Assembly: GCF_020103695.1 (NCBI RefSeq)
Contig: NZ_JAHXBF010000011.1
Coordinates: forward strand, 186,001 to 250,000
DNA length: 64,000 bases
From: Hyalangium versicolor
Lineage (GTDB): Bacteria; Myxococcota; Myxococcia; Myxococcales; Myxococcaceae
Direction: 5' to 3'
The notes under the pieces are model-generated. The model made no database searches. It was given only the letters and a program-made list of their open reading frames with translations, and was not told where the DNA came from. Every line of letters begins with the position of its first letter. The first letter of the stretch is position 1. This document shows, one piece after another, positions 1-7,247 of this stretch. A program made the position numbers and the translations under genes.

Positions 1-2
1 GT

Positions 3-260
3 ATCTGCTACAACTATGATGCAGCGAGGACCTTGCCCAATCGCGACGCGCCGCAGGCCTATCACCTATGCGGTCCTTCAGGGAAGAGGCCTGTCGATGA
101 CAGCTTGTTTGTGATCGGATTTTCGGTGAGTGGAACCCCTCTCACCCTGGCACTCCGTTTTCAGGGAGTCGGTGGCCATGGTTTCGCTGTCGATGCGGCC
201 AAACCGTTCATCGAGGTGATCGCTGACTACTTTGCTCCGGAGGCAATCGAAAATCGCTAG
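3..260 (+). CDS. 3' end of an unidentified gene, cut by the window edge
   Basis: The reading frame is open from the window edge to a TAG at 258-260, so only the last 85 or so residues are visible. The end of the protein has a strand-rich stretch LFVIGFSVSG, then GGHGFAVDAAKPFIEVIADYF. This faintly resembles the C-terminal end of penicillin-binding transpeptidase domains (a GGHG-AAP-helix pattern), but no KTG or SxxK motif lies in the visible part, so I do not name it. Codon use is less GC-biased than in the genes from 1085 onward. Confidence 0.5.
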   Translation: MCYNYDAARTLPNRDAPQAYHLCGPSGKRPVDDSLFVIGFSVSGTPLTLALRFQGVGGHGFAVDAAKPFIEVIADYFAPEAIENR

Positions 261-317
261 GTGGACTCATAGAAATTGAAGACCGTGTTCTCAGAAGAAC
301 GATGATTGGACTTGTCC

Positions 318-953
318 ATGAGCAAGAAATTGCTGCTCGTCAGCTTTCTAGCGGGGTCGTGCATCGTTGTCTTGGCTGTGCTTGAAGGAGTTTCTCTCCA
401 CTCCCTACATCAAGCGCGCCTCGACGCATACAATGAGCACTCACGGCTCAGCCGGGATCGTATTGGCAGGATACAGGCGCGGACCGCTGTTGCCGCACCG
501 TCCACTGTGCTCACATCCAAAGGATGCGTCGAGGGAGTGGAGACGTTCGCCGCCGCAGCCGCGCGCATCGATGGGTTGCGCATTCTCCCAAACAATGTTG
601 TACCGACTCTCAGAGAAATCAGCGAGCACGCCGTGCAAGCTGAGTGGGCTCTCGAGCGGGCTCGGTACACTGCTCCAACCTTACCGAAGCGCATGGGAGC
701 ACAATCGGTCGTAAAGCCAAGCCCCAATGAATCAACCACCATTCCAGAGACGCGGGACTGCCTCGTCAGCCTTGCGGATGGCAGGAGCGAGATACATCTC
801 GGTTGCAACCCCCTGCACAAGATTCCCGTTGGTCGAGCTGAGCCCGGACGGGAGAGGCCGATCAAGGCTCCGGAGCGTGTGGTTCCCACTTGCGGAAGCC
901 ACGGCTTCGCCGAGTTCTACGGCGCCACGGCCCCGATGTCGTCGACCCAGTGA
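318..953 (+). CDS. Doubtful ORF with an N-terminal hydrophobic segment
   Basis: The ATG at 318 opens a 211-residue frame. The first 25 residues (MSKKLLLVSFLAGSC and onward) look like a signal peptide or single membrane anchor. The rest is not a family I recognise. Third-position GC is clearly lower than in the rest of the window and the last third has no coding character, so this may be a decayed or recently acquired gene. There is no strong ribosome binding site. Confidence 0.3.
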   Translation: MSKKLLLVSFLAGSCIVVLAVLEGVSLHSLHQARLDAYNEHSRLSRDRIGRIQARTAVAAPSTVLTSKGCVEGVETFAAAAARIDGLRILPNNVVPTLREISEHAVQAEWALERARYTAPTLPKRMGAQSVVKPSPNESTTIPETRDCLVSLADGRSEIHLGCNPLHKIPVGRAEPGRERPIKAPERVVPTCGSHGFAEFYGATAPMSSTQ

Positions 954-1078
954 ACCTCTACCTCCCCGCGCAGGTGCAGGAGGACATTGTGGGAGAGGCC
1001 CTGCTCGCCGACCTGCCCTCCGCCATCCGAGAGCTGATCGCCAGCCGGCTGGGCCTGAAACCTGGACCAACCCGCTGA
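890..1078 (+). other. Possible gene remnant ahead of argR
   Basis: A short frame overlaps the end of the preceding doubtful ORF in another frame. Its C-terminal part (VDPVNLYLPAQVQEDIVGEA onward to GLKPGPTR) reads like genuine protein, while the upstream part is Arg-rich and unlikely. It may be the 3' remnant of a truncated gene. It converges on argR, with the two stop codons about 6 bases apart. No function can be assigned. Confidence 0.22.
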
Positions 1079-1084
1079 TCGCGC

Positions 1085-1513
1085 TCAAGGCACCAGCCGC
1101 AGCAGCCGCTCCACCTGGCTGCGCACCTCGGCCAGCAGCGACGGATCCCTCACCGCGATGAACACCGTGTCATCTCCCGCCACGGTGCCCGCCAGCCCCG
1201 GAATGTCCGGCGCCCGATCCACCATCACCCCCACCACCTGCGCGTAGCCCGGCGCCGTCTTCAGCACGAGCATGTTGGGCGGTGCCTCCAGCACCCTCAC
1301 CCCCTGCGTGGGCCCCGCCGCCCCGGGCTCGACGCGCTGGTAGCGCCCGCGCACCTTCTGGATCGACAGCCGCTTGAGGTGCCTCGACAGCGTGGACTGG
1401 CTCGGCGCATGCCCCTCCGCCGCCAGCAGCCGCTGCAGTACCGCCTGATCGGTGATCTCCTGGGCTCCCAGCAGCCGGAGGATGGCCTCGTCCAGATCCT
1501 GCTCCTCTCCCAT
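1085..1513 (-). CDS. argR: Arginine repressor ArgR
   Basis: A 142-residue protein of typical ArgR length. The N-terminal winged helix-turn-helix carries SQSTLSRHLKRL, the DNA-recognition element, about residues 45-56. The C-terminal oligomerisation and arginine-binding domain carries GTVAGDDTVFIAVRD, matching the family GTIAGDDT signature. I chose the ATG at 1513 because the family N-terminus fits there; a further upstream in-frame start would run through the palindrome at 1531. It is divergent from the arginine operon beginning at 1726. With L-arginine as co-repressor it would repress that operon and probably itself, since a perfect palindrome lies 18-35 bases upstream of its start. Confidence 0.93.
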   Translation of the reverse strand: MGEEQDLDEAILRLLGAQEITDQAVLQRLLAAEGHAPSQSTLSRHLKRLSIQKVRGRYQRVEPGAAGPTQGVRVLEAPPNMLVLKTAPGYAQVVGVMVDRAPDIPGLAGTVAGDDTVFIAVRDPSLLAEVRSQVERLLRLVP

Positions 1514-1530
1514 GGCTCTACCCTGCCTCA

Positions 1531-1548
1531 TGCATGCATATGCATGCA
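1531..1548. promoter_or_regulatory. Perfect 18-bp palindrome upstream of argR (candidate ArgR operator)
   Basis: TGCATGCATATGCATGCA equals its own reverse complement. It sits just upstream of the argR start on the divergent strand. It is the size of an ARG box, but its half-sites (TGCAT/ATGCA) differ from the enteric TGAAT/ATTCA. Autoregulation by ArgR is an inference. Confidence 0.5.
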
Positions 1549-1604
1549 AGCGCCACGTGAGAAGATGAAAAAAATCCCCAGGAAACTCGCATGAAATTTG
1601 AGGA

Positions 1605-1632
1605 TTGCGCTGCGCGTCGATTTGAATAGTAT
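1605..1632 (+). promoter_or_regulatory. Candidate promoter of the arginine operon
   Basis: A -35-like TTGCGC (1605-1610) and a -10-like TAGTAT (1627-1632) are separated by 16 bases, in an AT-richer stretch of the argR-argF' intergenic region. The -10 lies inside the ARG-box-like element at 1621-1638, which would fit repression by steric exclusion. Confidence 0.4.
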
Positions 1633-1638
1633 GCGCAT
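1621..1638. promoter_or_regulatory. ARG-box-like element
   Basis: TTTGAATAGTATGCGCAT has one perfect TGAAT half-site of the classical 18-bp ARG box and a degenerate second half. It overlaps the proposed -10 of the arginine operon. Confidence 0.35.
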
Positions 1639-1653
1639 CCTCTGCGGATCCGC

Positions 1654-1677
1654 TGCATATCCATTCACGAATATGCA
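1654..1677. promoter_or_regulatory. Inverted repeat TGCATAT-N10-ATATGCA in the arginine leader
   Basis: Seven-base perfect arms (1654-1660 and 1671-1677) flank a core that itself contains ATTCACGAAT. The arms share the TGCAT half-site with the palindrome at 1531-1548, so both may be recognised by the same regulator, presumably ArgR. It lies about 50 bases upstream of the first arginine gene. Confidence 0.45.
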
Positions 1678-1725
1678 GCCCCCCACCGTAGGCCCCCGTC
1701 GTCGTCCAGCGAGGAACCCACAGCT

Positions 1726-2730
1726 ATGAGGCACCTCACCCGCATCCAGGACCTTGGCCCCAGTGGCGTGGAGACGATCCTCGCGCAGGCGGAGGCCTGG
1801 AAGCGCCAGAACCCCGGCCACGTCTTCCAGAACAAGCTGCTCGGCATGGTCTTCTTCAACCCCTCGCTGCGCACGCGCACCTCGTTCGAGGCCGTCATGC
1901 TGCGCTCGGGTGGGCACGCCATCGTTCTGGACGTGGGCAACGGTGTGTGGAAGCTCGAGGACCGCATTGGCGCGGTGATGAACGGCGACCGGGCCGAGCA
2001 CATCAAGGAAGCAGCGCCCGTGCTGTCGCGCTTCGTGGACATGCTCGGGGTGCGCGCGTTCTCGGGCGGCGGCGGTGACGAGGAGGACGAGCAGGACTCG
2101 GTCATCAACGCCTTCCGCCAGCACACCACCGTGCCGCTGGTGAGCATGGAGTCCGCGCGCGAGCACCCGTGCCAGGGCCTGGCCGACGTGCTCACGCTCC
2201 GGGAGAACTTCGGCTCCACGAAGAAGATGCCGGTGACGCTCACGTGGGCCCCGCACATCAAGCCGCTGCCCAAGGCGGTGCCCAACTCGTTCCTGCTCAC
2301 CGCGGCGGCCGCCGGGTGCGAGGTGCGCGTGGCCCACCCGCCCGGCTTCGAGCTGCACCCGCAGGTGCGCGCCGAGGCCGAGGCCTACGCCAAGGCCACC
2401 GGCGGCAGCGTGACGTACACCCACGATCAGGAGGAGGCGCTCGACGGCAGCCGCGCCGTCTATGCCAAGGCCTGGGGCCCGGCCACTCGCGCCGGACACG
2501 CTCCGGGGGATGTGGCCGCGCTGCTGGCCTCGTACTCCGGGTGGATGCCCACCCGAAAGGCCATGTCCCAGGCCGCCAAGGACGCCATCTTCCTCCACTG
2601 CCTGCCAGTCCGCCGTAACGTCGAAGTGGCCGACGACGTGCTGGATCACTCCTCCAGCCGTGTCATTGATACGGCCGAGAACCGCTTCCACGTCCAGCGC
2701 TCCATCCTCCACTGGATCCTGGCCACCTGA
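1726..2730 (+). CDS. argF': N-acylornithine carbamoyltransferase (acetyl- or succinyl-ornithine type)
   Basis: A 334-residue transcarbamylase that transfers the carbamoyl group from carbamoyl phosphate to an N-acylated ornithine. Visible motifs are the carbamoyl-phosphate loop FFNPSLRTRTSFE (about 43-55), HPCQ (147-150), TWAPHIKPLPKAVPNSF (173-189) and HCLPVRRNV (291-299). The RRN form of the last motif separates acyl-ornithine enzymes from ordinary ornithine carbamoyltransferase. From memory, the Xanthomonas acetylornithine enzyme has a Glu (E92, in DGDTEEH) that excludes succinylornithine. Here the aligned segment is NGDRAEH, giving Ala90. The TWAPH/PLP-AVPNSF stretch also looks more like the Bacteroides succinylornithine enzyme. 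A GAGGAA ribosome site precedes the ATG. It is the first gene of the operon. Confidence 0.9.
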   Translation: MRHLTRIQDLGPSGVETILAQAEAWKRQNPGHVFQNKLLGMVFFNPSLRTRTSFEAVMLRSGGHAIVLDVGNGVWKLEDRIGAVMNGDRAEHIKEAAPVLSRFVDMLGVRAFSGGGGDEEDEQDSVINAFRQHTTVPLVSMESAREHPCQGLADVLTLRENFGSTKKMPVTLTWAPHIKPLPKAVPNSFLLTAAAAGCEVRVAHPPGFELHPQVRAEAEAYAKATGGSVTYTHDQEEALDGSRAVYAKAWGPATRAGHAPGDVAALLASYSGWMPTRKAMSQAAKDAIFLHCLPVRRNVEVADDVLDHSSSRVIDTAENRFHVQRSILHWILAT

Positions 2731-2754
2731 CCCTTCCGAGTTCCGAGGTCCGCC

Positions 2755-3606
2755 TTGCCCTTCTCTCCCGATCCCTACGCCGCGCTCCGCTCCGCCGCGC
2801 GCTACGTCCGGCAGTTCCGCCGGAAGACCTTCGTCCTGCTGGTGGACGGCCCGGTGCTCGGGGATCCCCGGCTTCGGCGCGCCGCCTGCGAGCAGATCGC
2901 CCTGCTGTGGACCTTCTCCATCCAGCCCGTGGTGGTGCACGGCGCCGGCCCGGAGCTGGACACGCCCTTCGATGCCATGTCCGCCAAGGTCCGCATGGAC
3001 CTGCTGGCCGATCTCCAGGCCTCCGGGGTGCCGTGCGTGGGCCTGAGCGGCGTGGACGCGGGTCTGCTCCGCGCCCGGCGGCGCCCTGGCGAGGGTGCGG
3101 CCGAGGCTGCGCCCTGGGACGGCAACCGGCAGGGCAACTACGGCCCCGTGGGCGACATCGAGTCCGTGGACACTCGCTTGCTCCAGCACCTGCGCACAGG
3201 CGACTACGTGCCGGTGGTGGCGCCGCTGGCCGGTGATCCGTCGGGCGGCGTGTACAGCGCCAGCGCGGACACCGTGGCCGCGTCGGTGGCCGTGGCGCTC
3301 GGCGCCGAGAAGCTGTTCTTCCTGCTGCCGACCCCGGGCCTGCTGCGCCGGCCGGAAGAGCCCACCTCGCTCGTTCCCCAGGCCACGCTCACGGACCTGG
3401 CGGCGCTGGAGCAGGAGGGACAGATGTCCGCGGCGCTGCTGTCCAAGGTGCACGCCATCCGCTCCGCCCTCGTGGGCGGCGTGGCCAGCGTCCACCTGGT
3501 GAGCGGCGTGCTGCCCAACGCCCTGTTGGAGGAGGTCTTCACCAACGAGGGCAGCGGCACGATGGTGGTGCGGGAAGCGGCTCGGGTCCAAGGGTCCAAG
3601 ACGTGA
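2755..3606 (+). CDS. argB: Acetylglutamate kinase-like amino-acid kinase
   Basis: A 283-residue amino-acid-kinase-fold protein expected to phosphorylate N-acylglutamate. Recognisable parts are VVVHGAGPELD (in place of the usual HGGGP), the SAALLSKVHAIRSALVGGV segment and the C-terminal EVFTNEGSGTMV that closes the ATP site in acetylglutamate kinases. The N-terminal nucleotide loop is divergent (VLLVDGPVLGD). The start is a TTG at 2755 with GAGG about six bases upstream; no ATG fits. It overlaps the next gene by 4 bases (GTGA). Substrate (acetyl- or succinylglutamate) is open for the reason given under the carbamoyltransferase. Confidence 0.82.
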   Translation: MPFSPDPYAALRSAARYVRQFRRKTFVLLVDGPVLGDPRLRRAACEQIALLWTFSIQPVVVHGAGPELDTPFDAMSAKVRMDLLADLQASGVPCVGLSGVDAGLLRARRRPGEGAAEAAPWDGNRQGNYGPVGDIESVDTRLLQHLRTGDYVPVVAPLAGDPSGGVYSASADTVAASVAVALGAEKLFFLLPTPGLLRRPEEPTSLVPQATLTDLAALEQEGQMSAALLSKVHAIRSALVGGVASVHLVSGVLPNALLEEVFTNEGSGTMVVREAARVQGSKT

Positions 3607-4676
3607 CGCCTGCCGCCCTTCTCGAGGCCCTGGTGGCCACCCCGAGCGTCTCCGGCCAGGAGGGGCGCATCGCCGATCAGGTGGCTGCCTGGGTCGAGAG
3701 CTGGGGCGGGCGCGTCCAACGCCAGGGCCACAATGTGTGGTTCTCCGTCGGCAGCGGGCCCAAGCGCCTGCTCGTCAACTCGCACCTGGACACCGTGCCT
3801 CCGTGCGCCGGCTGGACGCTGGAGCCCCAGGTTCCGGTGTGGCGCGAGGGCCGGCTGTACGGGCTGGGCAGCAATGACGCCAAGGGCAGCGTGGCTGCCA
3901 TGCTGCTCGCGGCTCGGGCGCTGCTGGAGAAGCCGCAGGCCCTGGAGGGCAAGGGAGAGGTCGTCTTCGCCTTCACCGCCGAGGAGGAGACGGGCGGCAA
4001 GGGCGGCATTGGTCCACTGTTGCCAGAACTCGGGACGCTGGATGCGGCCGTGGTGGGTGAGCCGACCGGACTGAAGCCCTGCACCGCCCAGCGCGGGATG
4101 CTGTTGCTGCGCTGCGTGGCGCACGGCCGCTCCGCGCACGTGGCCCATGCGATCGCCGCCGAGGCGCAGAACGCCATCCACCTGGCCGCGCAGGACATCT
4201 CCACCCTGGCCGAGCTGCGCTTCCCCTCGCACCCGCTGCTGGGCGAAGCGCGCGCTCAGGTGACGCAGATCCAGGGCGGGCTGGCTCGCAACCAGGTCCC
4301 GGACCGCTGCGAGTTCTTCGTGGACATCCGCACGACGCCCAGCATGGACCACTCGGCGGTGGCCACCCACCTGTCCGGGGTGCTGCGCAGCGAGGTGGTC
4401 GTCCACTCCGCGCGCTACCTGCCGAAGTCCACTGGAGCCAACGAGCCCATCGTCCGCGCGGCGGTGACGGCCTCGGAGGGTGCCTCGACGATCGGTTCGA
4501 GCACGACTTCCGACTGGGCCTTCCTGGGCAACCTGCCCGCGGTGAAGGTGGGCCCTGGCGACACCCTGCGCTCGCACAAGCCGGACGAGTACCTGGCCCT
4601 CGTGGAGCTGGAGGCCGGTGTCGCCTTCTACCAGCGCCTCATCGGTGGCTACTTCGAGGAGGTGGCCCGTGGCTGA
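3603..4676 (+). CDS. argE: M20-family ArgE/DapE-type N-acyl-amino-acid deacylase
   Basis: A 357-residue zinc metallohydrolase of the M20 family. Metal and catalytic residues are visible in NSHLDTVP, GSNDAKG, the EEET general-base motif, GEPT and the C-terminal SHKPDEY. In an operon built round N-acylornithine carbamoyltransferase, the expected reaction is removal of the acyl group from N-acylcitrulline, giving citrulline for ArgG, rather than from acetylornithine. It starts at a GTG that overlaps the argB stop, so translation is probably coupled. The 3' end overlaps the argH start by eight bases. Confidence 0.88.
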   Translation: MTPAALLEALVATPSVSGQEGRIADQVAAWVESWGGRVQRQGHNVWFSVGSGPKRLLVNSHLDTVPPCAGWTLEPQVPVWREGRLYGLGSNDAKGSVAAMLLAARALLEKPQALEGKGEVVFAFTAEEETGGKGGIGPLLPELGTLDAAVVGEPTGLKPCTAQRGMLLLRCVAHGRSAHVAHAIAAEAQNAIHLAAQDISTLAELRFPSHPLLGEARAQVTQIQGGLARNQVPDRCEFFVDIRTTPSMDHSAVATHLSGVLRSEVVVHSARYLPKSTGANEPIVRAAVTASEGASTIGSSTTSDWAFLGNLPAVKVGPGDTLRSHKPDEYLALVELEAGVAFYQRLIGGYFEEVARG

Positions 4677-6021
4677 CGACATGCTGTGGTCGAAGGGCCT
4701 GCCGCTGGACGCGGCCATCCACCGCTTCACGGTGGGCGATGATCCCCAGGTGGACCTGGCGCTGGCGCCTCATGACGCGCTCGGCAGCGCGGCCCATGCG
4801 CGGATGCTGGCGCGCGTGGGGCTGCTTCCCGAGGCGGACATGCGGGCGCTCGTGGCCGCCCTGCGCACGCTCCACGACGAGGCGCGGGCCGGCAAGTTCA
4901 CCATCCGGCCGGAGCAGGAGGACGGACACACCGCGCTGGAGGCGGCGCTGGTGGAGCGCGTGGGCGACCCGGGACGGCGCATCCACCTGGCGCGCTCGCG
5001 GAACGATCAGGTGCAGCTCGCCCTGCGTCTGATGCTGCGCGAGCAGGTGTTGCAGCTGGGCGCTGGCGCGGCGGAGCTGGCCGGAGCCTTCCTGGACTTC
5101 GCTCAGGCGCACGCCAACGTGCCGCTGCCGGGCTACACGCATATGCGCCGCGCCATGCCGAGCACCTTCGGCATGTGGGGCGCCGCCTTCGCCGAGGGCC
5201 TCATCGAGGAACTCGAGGCGCTGCGCGGCCTCTGGGCACGAATCGATCGCTGCCCACTGGGCGCGGCCGCGGGCTTCGGCGTGCCGCTGCCGATCGACCG
5301 CGAATACGTGGCGACGCTGCTCGGTTTCTCCCGCGTGCAACGCAGCCCGATCGACGTGCAGAACAGCCGGGGCCGGTACGAGGCCGCGACGCTGGCGTGG
5401 GCCAACTCCGTGGCTGGCGGCCTGGAGAAGTGGCTCTGGGACGTGTCCCTCTTCAGCACCGAGGAGTTCGGCTTCCTCTCGCTGCCGGACGCCTTCACCA
5501 CCGGCTCGTCCATCATGCCGCAGAAGAAGAACCCGGACGTGGTGGAGCTGGCGCGCGCCCGCTGCCGGGAGCTGCGCGGCATCGCCCGCCAGGTGGAGGA
5601 GATCGCCGGGGGCCTGCCCTCCAGCTACCACCGAGACTTCCAGCTCCTCAAGCGCCCCACCCTCACGGGCCTTGCCACCATTCGCGAGCTGCTGGACGTG
5701 CTCACGCGCCTGGTGCCCGTGCTGAAGATCCGCGCCGAAGCCGCCGCTCGCGCCTGTGACGACACGCTGTACGCGGCCCACCAGGCCTATGTGCTCGTCG
5801 GACGCGGCATGCCCTTCCGAGACGCCTACCGCCAGGTGGCCCGGGAGATCTCCGACGGCACCTTCCACCCGGACCGCACGGCACTCACGGCCACCCACCT
5901 GGGCGGCGCCGGCAACCTGGCCCTGGATCAAACCCGCTCCGAGCTGAACGCCGCGCGGAGCTGGCTCACCGAGACCCACCGCGCGCTGGCCGCCTGTGCC
6001 GAGCGCGTCTGGCAACCCTGA
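4669..6021 (+). CDS. argH: Argininosuccinate lyase
   Basis: A 450-residue member of the fumarase/aspartase superfamily that splits argininosuccinate to arginine and fumarate. The signature loop GSSIMPQKKNPD, with the catalytic serine, is intact, as are SRNDQVQ and the GYTHMRRA segment. I chose the GTG at 4669 (reading MADDMLWSKGLPLD), which overlaps the argE stop; the ATG four codons later is an alternative. A longer frame upstream has unnatural composition. Putting argH before argG is the reverse of many bacteria. Confidence 0.95.
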   Translation: MADDMLWSKGLPLDAAIHRFTVGDDPQVDLALAPHDALGSAAHARMLARVGLLPEADMRALVAALRTLHDEARAGKFTIRPEQEDGHTALEAALVERVGDPGRRIHLARSRNDQVQLALRLMLREQVLQLGAGAAELAGAFLDFAQAHANVPLPGYTHMRRAMPSTFGMWGAAFAEGLIEELEALRGLWARIDRCPLGAAAGFGVPLPIDREYVATLLGFSRVQRSPIDVQNSRGRYEAATLAWANSVAGGLEKWLWDVSLFSTEEFGFLSLPDAFTTGSSIMPQKKNPDVVELARARCRELRGIARQVEEIAGGLPSSYHRDFQLLKRPTLTGLATIRELLDVLTRLVPVLKIRAEAAARACDDTLYAAHQAYVLVGRGMPFRDAYRQVAREISDGTFHPDRTALTATHLGGAGNLALDQTRSELNAARSWLTETHRALAACAERVWQP

Positions 6022-6056
6022 AACGCAGCAGCAGCAGCAGTGAGGACCTCGAAGCA

Positions 6057-7247
6057 ATGAACAAGAAACCCGTGGTGCTGGCCTTCTCCGGCGGCTTGGA
6101 CACCTCTTACTGCGTGGTCTATCTGCGCGAGCAGGGGCACGCGGTCACCACCGTCACGGTGGACACTGGCGGTTTCTCCGCCGAGACGCTGGCGAAGATG
6201 CCCGAGCACTCGGCCCGCCTGGGCGCGGTGGCCCACCACACGGTGGATGGCCGCTCGCTGCTCTTCGAGAGCTACCTGCGCCACCTGCTCGCCGGCAACG
6301 TGCTGCGCGGCCAGGCCTACCCCCTGAGCGTCTCCGCCGAGCGCGTCTGCCAGGCCACCGAGGTGGTCCGCATGGCCCGCGAGGTGGGCGGCAAGGCCCT
6401 GGCCCACGGCTCCACCGGCGCGGGCAACGATCAGATCCGCTTCGACGTGGCCTTCCGCGCGCTGGCGCCGGATTTGGAGATCATCACCCCGATCCGCGAG
6501 CTGAGCCTCAGCCGCGCCCAGGAGATGTCCTATCTGGCCGAGCGCGGCTTCCACTTCCCTCCCAAGACGGGCGCCTACTCGATCAACGAGGGAATGTGGG
6601 GCACCTCCGTCGGCGGCAAGGAGACGCACGACTCGTGGAGCCACCTGCCCGAGGCCGCCTACCCGGCCGGCGTGGTGCCTCCGGACATGAAGCCGCGCAC
6701 CCTGGTGATCAGCTTCGAGAAGGGCCGCCCCGTGGCCCTGGACGGCAAGGCTGTGTCCCCCGTCGAGATGATCGCCCAGCTCAACACCATCGGCCAGGCG
6801 TACGGAGTGGGCCGCGGCGTGCACCTGGGAGACACCATCCTCGGCATCAAGGGCCGTGTGGGCTTCGACGCTCCGGCGGCGATCACCCTCATCACCGCGC
6901 ATCGCGAGCTGGAGAAGCTGGTGCTCTCCGGCAAGCAGCTCTTCTGGAAGGAGACGCTGGGCAACCTCTACGGCACCCTGCTCCACGAGGGGAACTTCTT
7001 CGATCCGCTCGCCCGTGACTTGGAGGCCTACCTGGAGTCCTCACAGGACCGCGTGACGGGCGAGGTGCGCGTCACGATGCACCCGCACGCGCTGGTGGTG
7101 GAGGGCGTGCGTTCTCCGCACTCGCTGATGGACGCCAAGGTGGCGAGCTACGGCGAGGCCAACCATCTCTGGACGGGCGCTGAGGCCGCGGGCTTCGCCA
7201 AGGTGTACGGCGTGGCCCAAACCCTGGCCCTCAAGGTCAAGTCATGA
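6057..7247 (+). CDS. argG: Argininosuccinate synthase
   Basis: A 396-residue ATP-pyrophosphatase-fold enzyme joining citrulline and aspartate. The N-terminal nucleotide motif LAFSGGLDTSYC is clear, and later segments such as STGAGNDQIRFD and PKTGAYSINEGMWG match the family. It follows argH after a 35-base gap and overlaps the next gene by four bases (ATGA). Confidence 0.95.
   Translation: MNKKPVVLAFSGGLDTSYCVVYLREQGHAVTTVTVDTGGFSAETLAKMPEHSARLGAVAHHTVDGRSLLFESYLRHLLAGNVLRGQAYPLSVSAERVCQATEVVRMAREVGGKALAHGSTGAGNDQIRFDVAFRALAPDLEIITPIRELSLSRAQEMSYLAERGFHFPPKTGAYSINEGMWGTSVGGKETHDSWSHLPEAAYPAGVVPPDMKPRTLVISFEKGRPVALDGKAVSPVEMIAQLNTIGQAYGVGRGVHLGDTILGIKGRVGFDAPAAITLITAHRELEKLVLSGKQLFWKETLGNLYGTLLHEGNFFDPLARDLEAYLESSQDRVTGEVRVTMHPHALVVEGVRSPHSLMDAKVASYGEANHLWTGAEAAGFAKVYGVAQTLALKVKS

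Noticed and set aside
1726..2730. Ordinary ornithine carbamoyltransferase
   Set aside because: The HCLPVRRN motif and the adjacent M20 deacylase fit an acylornithine enzyme better than OTC.
1528..3591. Long minus-strand frame opposite argF'-argB
   Set aside because: Shadow of the arginine genes; it also runs through the intergenic palindromes.
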